64,000 nt of DNA from Theocolax elegans (taxonomy: Eukaryota > Arthropoda > Insecta > Hymenoptera > Cerocephalidae), in the NCBI GenBank assembly GCA_026168455.1, contig CM047431.1:22075365-22139364 (forward strand), written 5' to 3'. The notes beneath the pieces were generated by a model. It saw only the letters and a list, made by a program, of their open reading frames with translations. It ran no database searches and had not been told where the DNA came from. Position numbers and translations under genes: made by a program. Positions 35,531 through 46,210 of this stretch are shown in pieces. Position 1 is the stretch's first letter, and the number at the start of each line of letters is the position of its first letter.

Positions 35531-36002
35531 TTCTTGACATCTTGACAAATGTAGCAGATGTTTGTTGCACTTGTTTTAGAAGTGAATGCGACCTTGAATG
35601 TAAATTTTTAAGATCAATGATACATCAGCTATTTTTTTCAGAATTTTTTTTTATGCAGTCCATGACACTATGTACAAAAATCTTCAAAAAATTCTATGTA
35701 TGCTAGAAAAAAAATTTGACCTTGAAAAATAGATTTTCAAGGTCAAGAGTATCTCTAGGATTTTTTTACTATTTTTTTCATGTTGAGCGCGAGAAATTAC
35801 ATAGAAATACCCTCTAGAGTTTTCTTAGAAAATGAGAAGAAAATTTTACATTGTACTTTACGTTGCTTGCGGGGGTGGTCGATTTATCGACCAGCAGTCA
35901 GGGTGGGGACTCCACCTGAAATATCCAATGATCTCATGTATACATTTTGCATTTTATAAAAGGTCGTTTAGTACTTAAATTTTCCCGTAGCCAAAAGGTT
36001 AA

Positions 36003-36270
36003 TATTAGATTACTCTCTAATTTTATATTATATTATATGTTAATTATTGTTAAGCTTTCTTAATTTGTTATTGCGCCCAGCTTTCTTTATAACCATATTC
36101 AAATCACGAGAAAATTTATCGCACAGTACTTTAATCTATATTTTGGTATACTATGTAAAAGCTGTAATTCTATAGTATTTATAATAATAATCTAACCCTT
36201 GTACTTATCTCTCAGCCTCATAGGGTTATACCCCACTGGCTGCAATAAATTTACTAATCAATCAATTAAT
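36003..36270 (+). other. Remaining LINE 3' UTR and 3' end
   Basis: This continues the LINE after the piggyBac insertion. It ends 'gctgcaataaatttactaat' followed by 'caatcaattaatc', the short AATC-type tandem repeats typical of CR1/L2 3' ends, and then a (CT)n run at ~36269-36291. Confidence 0.62.
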
Positions 36271-36337
36271 CTCTCTCTCTCTCTCTCTCTCCATTTTTCT
36301 TCAATCAATTCCTAATTCTTTAATATTGTATTTTAGG

Positions 36338-36552
36338 GAGTTTTTATGCCTAACGGCTTTTCTCCCTTTAAAGAGCCCAATAAATTACGTAAGGAAACTG
36401 GCTTAAAGAAAATCAATCGTTTAATTTATTCCAATCCTACTTCCCTTCACATGCACACGTTAACAAGGATAAATTCACGCGCGGATAATTACGTTGTCTT
36501 GCTCCAAGGGCAAGGTGAGGACAGTACATACAGTATTCGTACAGCTTTTTAA
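36338..36552 (+). CDS. Small exon-like ORF of unknown function
   Basis: An acceptor-like 'tattgtattttag' ends at ~36335; ATG is at 36346 and the frame stops at 36552 (68 codons). The sequence is basic and polar, with 'FKEPNKLRKETGLKKINRLI' near the start. A donor-like 'caaggtgagg' lies at ~36510. I do not recognise the product. It may be an exon of a host gene, or of a transposon gene with introns, together with the next ORF. Confidence 0.3.
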
Positions 36553-36802
36553 TAAATAGTATACGTCATGTAATTACTATAGTCCATAAGAGGTGAAAGC
36601 GCAATTGTTTTCTTTATTGGAATAAATACTGTGAAAAATAACTTATTTTTTTTAAAACCTAATAAGATATTTTTTTAAATATATCTATATAAATGATTAG
36701 ATAGTTAAATTAAATTTGTACGGGATTTATTGATGGTCTATAAGATCTGCGCAGCCGACGAGTTTATCTGCTTAGATCAGCTCCCAATAAATAAATATAT
36801 AA

Positions 36803-36988
36803 AATATTATTGGCTTACATTACATTAAAGAAACTTCTACTATACATCAAGAAAAACAAGCAAATAGTATTGCATTATATGCATCAATTGAAACGGTATT
36901 TAATGAGTTGGATAAAATGGCTGAGATTAATAATATCAAGACTGACACAGGAAAAGTAAGTAAAGCACCTGGGAAACCTATTCTATAA
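36803..36988 (+). CDS. Small exon-like ORF of unknown function
   Basis: Open from 36803 to TAA at 36986-36988. It encodes 'ANSIALYASIETVFNELDKM' and 'AEINNIKTDTGK', a plausible helical protein segment, and then meets a consensus donor AAA|GTAAGT at 36953-36961. It is too short to identify. Together with the ORF at 36346 it suggests two exons separated by ~290 bp. Confidence 0.3.
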   Translation, partial: NIIGLHYIKETSTIHQEKQANSIALYASIETVFNELDKMAEINNIKTDTGKVSKAPGKPIL

Positions 36989-37807
36989 GTTATTAGTTAC
37001 CGCATGTCACATAACGATATGATCTACTGTGGTTTAAAAAAAGCATTTTTATACTAATGGTGAACTGAAAACTGTAATAAGAGGCAAACAAACGTTTATT
37101 AATTCAATGTACCCTTTATAAAAGCAACCAAAGTACAAAGACCTAATAGTTTTTGACAATATAGTCTTCACGGCAGCATGTAAATGTGATTCAGCCAAGC
37201 AACACGAACTTATGTTTCCTCATTACAAAGTGACATGTGCTGTTGGACTAACATGTCCTGCAAGATTGTACAAGTTGCGACGCTACTTTTCGTCGGGAAG
37301 AATTCAATTAAATTAAATTAAATGCCGACGGAGGTTCCGTCGTAGCGACGTTAAATGGTTATGATATCGCCGATTTATAATTTTATTGGGCGCCTGGCGA
37401 TATTTAAAATAAAGAATAATTACGTTACAACACTACTCGACAACCCGGCAAATCTTCACCTCGACTCCTCGTCACAGAGGGAATTCCGACGGCTGACCAC
37501 CTCGGAACCGGCGGCTTTTAGAATAAAGGAAAATGTGAAATAAAACACTCGCGATTCAATAATCAACTTCACGTAATTTATTAAAACTTTTAATAAAAAG
37601 ATATGACAAACTCCGGCACCGACACAATTGATAATCGCGATCCGCGACCGACTCACACACGTGCACACAATCTCTCACACTCCGTCCGTCCGGCAAATAA
37701 TAAAAATATACTATTTATAATGATAATTCGGCCGCCCGTCGGGTTAACCGTAATTTTACTCGCCTAATTAATCTTTCTCAGCTCCAGTACCGCTCAACTC
37801 GCACCTC
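36989..37807. other. Non-coding region before the CTACT repeat
   Basis: No convincing gene. It contains short AATTA repeats (~37305-37323) and GC-richer segments from 37440 with no recognised domain. A possible LTR-like end 'aataaagaataattacgtta' lies near 37410-37430, but no partner end was found. Confidence 0.35.
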
Positions 37808-37944
37808 AACTACTCTAACTCTACTCTACTCTACTCTACTCTACTCTACTTTACTCTACTCTACTCTACTCTACTCTACTCTACTCTACTCTACTCTACT
37901 CTACTCTACTCTACTCTACTCTACTCTACTCTACTCTACTCTAC
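37808..37944. repeat. (CTACT)n pentanucleotide microsatellite
   Basis: About 27 copies of CTACT, with one visible interruption ('ctactttac'). Confidence 0.93.
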
Positions 37945-38144
37945 AAAAAATGGCTACTCCGCCTCAAAATACTACTCAAGAAAATACGACTATCTCCTCG
38001 GACGATCAGGTAGCAAATCCTCGAGACCGGCTTCTTCATCCGGCTCGCGGCGTGGCTTGATCCTCCCAAATTAAGGATTTTCCTCCCCACCCTATCGCTA
38101 TATTTCTCTATCCTATTCTACTCCTTATCTACCGGCGTTGATTA

Positions 38145-38277
38145 GGATGGTTGATTGCGTGATCGATACGCGTAGTCAGCCTTGATCTTATTTCCGTCAA
38201 GGCCGATTATCCAATAATAGTGGTTTACGTCACCACCAACCTGTTAATTATTGGGTCGATCACGCAACCAATCATCC
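38145..38277. repeat. Hairpin with 22-bp arms
   Basis: GGATGGTTGATTGCGTGATC (from 38145) pairs with GATCACGCAACCAATCATCC (ending 38277) with two mismatches. Inner pairs CCAATAAT/ATTATTGG strengthen it. The 133-bp unit could be a small MITE or a structured piece of LTR RNA. Confidence 0.65.
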
Positions 38278-38966
38278 CCGACACTCGGAAGGCGCGCATT
38301 ACAAATAATTAATTACCATATCGGTAACCCAGTCGGTGCTGCCGCCCCGTGCCTACCGGCTATATAATTCATACTAACTATCCCGACACACTCATACAAC
38401 AATTAAAATTTAATTCCGACTACTATTTACAAATATATACATTATAAAAACTATTAAAAGTCGCCCCAAATTCTACCGACGGATTTACATATTTTTCTTC
38501 CATTAATTAACTACGCTATCTAGCTAAAATAATCAATCTAATATTATATACGTGCGCGCGCTATATACAATAGTATATACCAATACATAGATGTGTGCGC
38601 ACCGTATATATCTATATATGTATATTCTATTGTGTATACCGCGACTCCTACTCTACTCGCGCGCTCCCTCCCATAATCCCACTTCGGTCGTTCACTCGAC
38701 CTCTTCGCGCGCGCAACACTCTCGCTGCTCGAATGATTCCCCTCTTCTCACGCCCTCGCCGCACGATCGTCGCCGTCGGTGCCGCGTTCCCCGGTATACG
38801 GGTGTAAGGTGGGGGAGCACCCTGGCTCTCCCGACTAGTTGTACGTAGTTCAGGCGTGCGCGCACCCATGCGCCATCTCGACCGTCGTCGTCTGCTGAGC
38901 ACGTGTGACGGTTGAGATTAAGACGCCGCCTAACCTCCCGTCTTGTTGACATCAGCAGCAGATACG

Positions 38967-39016
38967 CCAGGTATCGTGAGACGACCTGGGCTCGGTCCTT
39001 GGCTCACGATACCTGG
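38967..39016. repeat. Perfect 14-bp stem hairpin
   Basis: CCAGGTATCGTGAG (38967-38980) is perfectly complementary to CTCACGATACCTGG (39003-39016), with a 22-base loop. It lies in a GC-rich block (38640-39180). Confidence 0.75.
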
Positions 39017-39204
39017 TCTGGGTCGTGATCCGCGTACTACCGTCGGGTATCGGTCGCGTCGTTTCTCGGCTCTGTCGCTAAAACATACCCATACCGTGGG
39101 TATCAGTATTCATTTTAAAAGTGCATCGGTGCACTTCGGTCCGCCAGCGAGGGATTCGCTACCTATGACGCGATCGCGAACTATTATAAAGTAAAAATTA
39201 TGCA

Positions 39205-39236
39205 TGCACATGACTTGTATATACAAGCCATGTGCA
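39205..39236. repeat. 32-bp near-perfect palindrome
   Basis: TGCACATGACTTGTAT and ATACAAGCCATGTGCA form one palindrome with a single mismatched pair. It could extrude as a cruciform or bind a dimeric protein. Confidence 0.75.
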
Positions 39237-39239
39237 TGT

Positions 39240-40314
39240 ACTTGTGCGTTGTACATTTTACAACGTCACAAAGTATGAAAGAATAGCATTTGCAAGGAAA
39301 TAAACGCTACGACTTAGACGTTTATAACTCAAGACAATTATTAGTAAGATTTTGGTGAATGAGAGAATTATGTGCAATAAAGGTTATGAACCTTCAGCTT
39401 GTGGCTTGCTGCTACTAGACGCAAGGAGCACAGTAACATAATAATGTATACTATTCAGTCTAGATGTTAAGTTGTGTTAATCTTTTTCTGTAATGTTGAA
39501 TATATATATAGAAACTCGACATTTTTTTAAAGATTGAAATGGTAATTACCATGTTAATTTTTGTGAATTTTTTGTCTTTCTTTAAATTATAATAACTTTT
39601 TTCAGAATTGAAGGCCATAAAAATGTTACAGACCATTTAAAAGGTATTGCTTCAAGCTTTTTTTAGACTTATGGATAAAAAAATCAATTGTGGCATACTT
39701 ACACTCTTTCAAGTTGAATAACTCGTACCTGGCGAATCGTCCTCGTCCTCGAGATCGACCAACCCGTCGAATCTTAACGCAAATAGCGGCGGACGCACAC
39801 ACACACATATTTGTTATCAATCTAATAGTTGTTTGTTTTCGGGCCAAGGAATAGCATTGCCTTGGCGTGACCTTGTATTTATCATAGGTGGTTATTACAC
39901 CGTTCATTTCATTTAATTATAATAAACTTGTTTTGTAATCGTATACACGGTATAACATTTTATTGGTTTCCCGACAGACCCTATCCCGAAGGCGAATACC
40001 GCCATGCCCCGCGGGTGTCGTGCATTGCACTTCGCACGACACATAGCTGAGTAGCCGAGCACGGGTATCGGCGAAAGATAACACTCGTTATCCAGGAAAA
40101 GCGTGTACTAGGTAAGTACACACGCTGTACACAGGGAAGACGTCGTCGTGCGGAGCTTGAGGCTAGCTCGCACCACCTCAAAGGACGGTTCTGCCGATCG
40201 GTTAGCTGTCTGGTAAAACAGCTGATCGTTACATCCGAGAGTATTTCCTGTGCATTGAGGATATTCGCAGGACAATCAAAAATCTCCCGACGAATAGGAA
40301 TTAACCCTGTTACA
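39240..40314 (+). repeat. Right part of an LTR (family with GAATACCGCC motif)
   Basis: The sequence ends 'aaccctgttaca' at 40314, directly against an (AT)n run. AATAAA-type signals lie near 39920, followed by 'ccctatcccgaaggcgaata' (~39981), a motif shared with two other LTR-like ends here (50090, 54037). A 9-bp stem (GTGTCGTGC/GCACGACAC at ~40015-40042) lies downstream. The left boundary could not be found, so whether it is a solo LTR is open. No ORF of interest. Confidence 0.45.
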
Positions 40315-41280
40315 ATATATATATATATATATATATATACAGGGTGTCCCATTTTAATCTATGGACCCAAATTGCTTCTAAACCACGACATCTACAAAAA
40401 AATGGTTGAGACGAAAGTTAGTCAGGACAGTGGGGCCCATTTAATGGTACCACTAGTTTTGATCTTGAAATCAATTTTGAAGGTCATATCAAGGTTAACA
40501 TGGTTATTTCTAATAGGAACCCCTATTTTTGAGTCCAGATTCGACAAGAGCAGACAATTTTACATCAAAATTGTTTCATGCAAAAATTGTTTTTGTAATC
40601 TTGGAAAGGTAAAAAATAAAAGTCATATGTCTGAAAAAACAATTAGTCATATATTGCTTTTCTGGCAATATTACCGTTTGTAATGCTTAAGAAAGATCAA
40701 TAAATTCTAAGGGTGTTAATCTCTTTGATTAGCTTGACCATGGCATCAATTTTCAAGAACTTTTGAAGGTCATAACGTATTTTTCGTTCATAAACCATGT
40801 TTTTGATTGCAATCTCTGTTTTATGATATTAAGTCCTAAAAGAATGTTACTTCTTACATGATGACGTAGATTTTCTAGTTTTTTAAGCCGACCTTACAAG
40901 GGTCATATCAAGGTCATACGAGAAATGCAAAACAAAAGTACTTTTATCTTACTTTTAGCGTTATCCGGAAACAACGACGTAGTAGACTGGTTCCATCTCA
41001 AATCATGCAGGCTGGATAACTCGACATCACCGGTTCGTTTCAAGTGAAAATATTGTTTTGTATCAGAAATAAGCGAACACGTGTTTTTTTATTTTTCGAT
41101 TCGACCAAAATTAATAATTTTATGAGTGTTTTAAAAATAAACCCAAAAAACGACATGTTGGACATAAATACTAAAATAATTTTTAATAATTTTTAATTCT
41201 GTCTGGTGTAATGGTAGTATTTGTTCTCTTTTTTCTCGCGTGGACATTTCTTAAAAAAGTCAACCTTATAAAAACAAAAG

Positions 41281-44200
41281 AGCTCGTCGCCTTAGTGCAA
41301 GAAGGTTCCAATTCAAATTTTTCTTCAAAAAGGGTCCAATTCAAATTTTTGTTTCAAAAAGGTTCCAATTGAAATTTTCGTTTCGAAAAGGTTCCAATGC
41401 AAATGTTTATTTCAAAAAGGTTCCAATTCAAATGTTTTTTCAAGAAGGTTCCAATTAAATTGTCAACTTTGTTTCACTAAAATTCGTGACAGCTCCTTAA
41501 TCTCTAAAAAATTTTATCACCTAATACCTTTTCAATAACTCTCGGCATTTCTTATTAGAAAATTTTTATCTAAATATTTGCGCGGTTTCGTAAAATAATT
41601 TTTGCTGAAGAATTATATCGTCGTATTTAAGAAGACTAGCACGTTTACATTTAATAAAGCATTCAGATGGGCTGGTCTTCGTAAATCACGACGATATAAA
41701 AAATGAAAATAATTTTTCTTCCGTATGAAACTATTCTGTTTATTATTTAAATTTATTATTGTTAATAATATAAATAATAAAAAAAATTCTCGTCTTAGAC
41801 AAGAATGTAGATTAGACTGGAAAATATAATCTAATATTTAAAATGCAATTAATACATTATTCGTCGAATCATTAATACTGTAACTGTATAGTTCGAATTT
41901 ACGCCCACTTATACCAATAAATATATCTTCACTGCCTATACGATTAAAATAACTTTATTGTACATAATATCCATCCATAAAACTACGACGTGTGTAGCGC
42001 GCTTTATCTACTATTCTACTAGTACTATTAATACACTGCGAGACTTTTTCTCTGTAAAAGACAGTGCATAGCGAACACTGTACCCGCGTGACTAAATTCA
42101 TCGTTAAAACGCATGCGCGTTACTTTGAAAAACAAGTGCCCGATCACCGCGTTTTAAGATGTTGGCGAAAACTAAGATGTAAGGTGCTCTACATCAGAAA
42201 AGACGGTGTAGAGCGAACACTATACATGCGATACTAAATTCATCGAAAAAATACATTGAGAAATTATGGGGGTGGTACATCTGACTGGTTACCGACGGAG
42301 CAAAAAAACTTAATTATTACAATTATTTAATAAAATATGCTATTTTATTTGAATCCCAAATACAGAGGCACTAGATAATTGAATAATTAATCAATCTATA
42401 AAGTTATAGAATCATACATCAAGGACACCTTACAAAATTTCTGCACCGAAAATACATGATTTTCCGTACTTTTCCGTGCAGAAATTTTCTAAGGTGTCCT
42501 TCATGTATTGGCATGTAACTTTATAGATCGATAAATTATTAAATTACCTAGTGCTTCTGTATTTGGGATTTGCATAAAGTAGCGCATTTTGTTAAATAAT
42601 TGTAACAATAAAGATTTTTTGCTCCGTCGGTAACCTGATAGAAATATAAATAAAATTCTCTTATACGTATTATAGCTTAAATGATTTATGATTAATACAA
42701 ACAAAATGTTTAATCAATACTATTATTAATTATATAAATATTGAATCATAATAAACCATGCCAAAAATATAATACAGTATTAATATTTTCAACTTTTTCT
42801 TCCATTATTTTTATTAAAGTTATTACATTTAATTTGCAAAATGTTTGTGCAAAAGAGTAATTCAATCAAGAATCTCTTGTAGCACTGGGAGTGCTAGCAG
42901 TGCATTAGAATTTTCATATATTCCTTTAATTTCAAATATTGAAACTCATGGTAAAAATCATACATTGTCATGGTAATATCATGTTAAACTCTTAATAAAA
43001 TTCTAAATTGCAAATTCTCTAAATATACTCCTAAAGCATTTGTAATTTAGTATTTAAGTATGTCCAATAGCTATAATTGCTGGAGGTAATGTTCGTACAA
43101 AATTTTAATGCAATCAAGAAACTCATGTACCGCTCAGAGTATCTAGCAGTGCATTAGAATTCTGATATATTCTTTTGGTTTCAAATATTGAAACTGTTGG
43201 TAAATATCATATAATGTCATGTTAAACTCTTAATAAGATTCTAAATTACAAATTCTCCAAATATACTTAAAAGCATTTGCAATTTAGTATTTTAGTATGT
43301 CCAATATTTAAAATTACTGTTGGTAATGTTCGTACAAAATTTTAATGCAATCAAAAAAGTCATGTAGCGTTGTTGGCATGAAGTGCTCATATAGTCAGAG
43401 CGGTACATGAATTTCTTGATTGCATTAAAATTTGGTACGAACATTACCTACTGCAATTGTAATATTAGACATACTTACATACTAAATTACAAATATTTTT
43501 GAGTATATTTGGAGAGTTTATAATTTAGGAGCCAACATTATAAAACCATGACAATATATGATTTTTACCATAAGTTTCAATACTAAAAACTAAAGGAATA
43601 TATCAGAATTCTAATGTACTGCTACATACTCTTAGCGGTACATGAGTTTCTTGATTGCATTAAAATTTGGTACGAACTATACCCACTGCAATTGTAACTA
43701 TTGGACATACTTACATAGTAAATTACTTTTGAGTATACTTGGAGAGTTTATAATTTAGGAGTTTAACATTATAATACCATGACAATATATGATTTTTACC
43801 ATCAGTTTCAATACTCCAAACTAAAGGAATAGATCAGAATTCTAATGTACTACTACATACTTTTAGCGGTACATGAGTTTCTTCATTGCATTCAAATTTT
43901 ATACGCACATTACCTACTGCAATTTTAACTATTGGACATACTTACATATTAAATTAAAAATGCTTTAGAGTATATTTGGAGATAATGAATATAGAAACTT
44001 ATTGACAGTTTGTTAGTTTAACACTACATTACCATGACAATTTATGACTTTTATTGTTAGATTAGTTTCAATGTTCGATACTATAAAAAAATATAACACA
44101 ATTCTAATAAGCTGCTAAATACTTTCATCGATACTGAGTAGATATACAATAATGAAACTGATGTACCATTGGGAGCATTTACTAGTGCATTAGAATTGTG

Positions 44201-44701
44201 ATATATAATTTTATTATCAAGTACTGAAATTGAAATGTAAATGTTAAACATTGCCAGGATAAATTTTGAAATTTTTAAAGCAATTACTGTTCTATAAATT
44301 TTTAGAGATTAAGGTGCTGTCACGATTTTTAGTGAAACAACGTTGACAATTTAATTGGAACCTTCTTGAAAAAACATTTGAATTGGAACTTTTTTGAAAA
44401 ATAATTTGAATTGGAACCTTTTTGAAATAAACATTTGAATTGGAACCTTTTCGAAACGAAAATTTCAATTGGAACCTTTTTGAAACAAAAATTTGAATTG
44501 GAATCTTTTTGAAACAAAAATTTGAATTGGAACCTTTTCGAAACGAAAATTTGAATTGGAACCTTTTTGAATACAAAATTTGAATTGGACCCTTTTCGAA
44601 ACGAAAATTTGAATTGGAACCTTTTTGAATACAAAATTTGAATTGGACCCTTTTTGAAGAAAAATTTGAATTGGAACCTTCTTGCACTAAGGCGACGAGC
44701 T
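41281..44701. mobile_element. FB-like foldback element with tandem-repeat arms
   Basis: Ends AGCTCGTCGCCTTAGTGCAA are inverted at the two termini. Outer arms are arrays of a 29-bp unit (gaattggaacctttttgaaa plus 'caaaaattt'): about 6 copies at 41305-41462 and about 12 at 44358-44690. Inner arms are ~235-bp units, about two in one direction (42840-43345) and three to four in the other (43393-44190). The array in the right outer arm gives a 167-codon minus-strand ORF that is a repeat artefact. The architecture is that of Drosophila FB elements; no transposase is visible. Confidence 0.82.
42287..42634. mobile_element. Palindromic MITE inside the FB-like element
   Basis: GGTTACCGACGGAGCAAAAA begins it and its inverse ends it. 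The arms are ~160 bp each with 'cctctgtatttggg'-type matches and a short loop near 42460. It lies in the central region of the FB-like element. A target duplication is not evident. Confidence 0.78.
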
Positions 44702-45711
44702 TTTTGCAATTTTGCCGCTGCATCAAGACTTTATGCTGAACGCTTTCCAGATAGAAGACACCCTTCTGATATGACAATAAGAACATTAACGGCAAGAGCT
44801 CGCGAAGGTAACCTTGTTTGTCAACGCCGTCATCATGATTATGAAAATAATGATGTGCGAACCTTAGCGATCCTCGCAGCTATTCATTTAAACCGCACAT
44901 GAGTACGCGACAGATTGAAAGAGAAACGGGTTTACCACAAAGTACAGTTTCGAGAATCTTAAGTTTGTATTTACATTATCACGCTTACCACATCACTTTA
45001 ACGCAAGCCTTACAGCGGCGTCATATCTTAGCGCGAATTAGTTTTTGCCAATGGGCTTTGCAAACCATACAAAATGATCTCCATTTTTTTCGATACGTAC
45101 TTTTCTCCGACGAAACTAAGTTTTATAGCAATAGGCAGATAAAAAGACATAACTGTCACTAATGGTCGCACGAAAATTCTTACTGGTTTAGAGCTGTGGA
45201 CCATCAAAATCGATGGAGTCTCATGGTCTGGTGCGGAATCGTAAATGGTTATCTTATTAGACCTTACTTTTTTGATCGAAATGTTGACAGGCATAGCTAC
45301 TTAGTATTGATAAGGGATCATTTACCTGGTCTCTTGGAAAATGTAGACTTGGCAACGCGGCAAAGAATGTGGCTTCAACAAGATGGTGCTGCGCCTCATT
45401 TTGCACGTACTGTACGGGAGTTTTTAAATAATCGTTATGACGGTAGGTGGATTGGACGGGGAGGCCCCATTTAATGGCCTGCTTGTTCGCCGGATCTCAC
45501 GTCACCTGACTTTTTCTTGTGGGGGTACGTAAAAAATGTTGTTTTTGCACAACGGCCAACAATGAGGGAGGATATGATAGAACGAATCCGTACAGCTTGC
45601 GCAGCGATTCCTCGAGAAACATTGCTCAGGACCGTGGATAATTTTGAAAGACGTGTACGCATGTGTATTCAAGCCAACGGAGAAAACTTTGAACAATTTC
45701 TCCGTGGTTAA
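44702..45711 (+). pseudogene. IS630/Tc1/mariner-type transposase (DUF4817 HTH, DDE_3)
   Basis: The N-terminus is cut by the FB-like element. What remains starts with a helix-turn-helix region ('FCNFAAASRLYAERFPDRR'), then a second HTH ('STRQIERETGLPQSTVSRIL'). A one-frame change occurs near 44900, and stops lie at 45160-45162 and 45472-45474. Catalytic sites are visible: 'VLFSDETKF', 'LQQDGAAPHF' and 'SPDLTSPDFFLWGYV'. Counting the in-frame stop as a residue, 41 residues separate the second and third acidic positions, as in DD41D-type elements. The C-terminus ends 'NGENFEQFLRG'. Related copies are common in insects. The gene is inactive. Confidence 0.82.
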
Positions 45712-46210
45712 ACGCGTCTGACGTGAGAGGCAAGTACTCACGATCAAGCACTCCAAAGGAAACAGAACTTACTACGTCCTCGTCGTTATTTCCGGATAAC
45801 GCTAAAAGTAAGATAAAAGTACTTTTGTTATGCATTTCTCGTATGACTTTAATATGACCCTTGTAAGGTCGGGTTAAAAGACTAGAAAATCTCCGTCATT
45901 ATGTAAAAAGTAACATTCTTTTAGGACTTAATATCATAAAACAGAGATTGCAGTCAAAATCATGGTTTATGAACGAAAAATACGTTATGACCTTCAAAAG
46001 TTCTTGAAAATTGATGCCATGGTCAAGCTAATCAAAGAGATTAACACCCTTAGAATTTATTGATCTTTCTTAAGCATTACAAACGGTAATATTGCCAGAA
46101 AAATCACGTTATTTGCGAAAAAGTATGACTAATCGTTTTTTCAGACATTTGACCTTTAGTTTTGACCTTTCCAAGGTCACAAAAACAATTTTTGCGTGAG
46201 ACAAATTATA

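Larger units (their letters stand above)
31787..35998 (+). mobile_element. piggyBac element inserted in the LINE 3' UTR
   Basis: TTAA occurs on both sides (31783-31786, 35999-36002), the signature of piggyBac integration. The terminal 15 bases match in inverse at 11 of 15 positions (CGTTTTAACTGCGGG; CCTTTTGGCTACGGG). Near both ends lie a 'gcgggggtggtcgat' palindrome (31797-31826; 35876-35902) and a CCTTGAAAA...TTTCAAGGTCAA palindrome (31906-31936; 35716-35747). The transposase has been damaged by a deletion carrying a SINE tail, by a stop and by a solo LTR. Without the insertion the LINE 3' UTR would be continuous. Confidence 0.87.
40338..46210 (+). mobile_element. Tc1/mariner-superfamily element with ~420-bp inverted repeats
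   Basis: The left end is TA-CAGGGTGTCCC at 40336. Bases ~40572-40990 recur inverted at ~45785-46205, so the right terminal ~230 bp have been lost. The transposase lies just inside the right arm. A separate foldback element (41281-44701) has inserted at the start of the transposase. Nearly 6 kb in total, with about 2.4 kb being original element. Confidence 0.78.

Noticed and set aside
44292..44795. 167-codon minus-strand ORF rich in Phe, Lys, Ser, Asn
   Set aside because: It reads through twelve 29-bp repeats in the FB-like arm and has no recognised domain.
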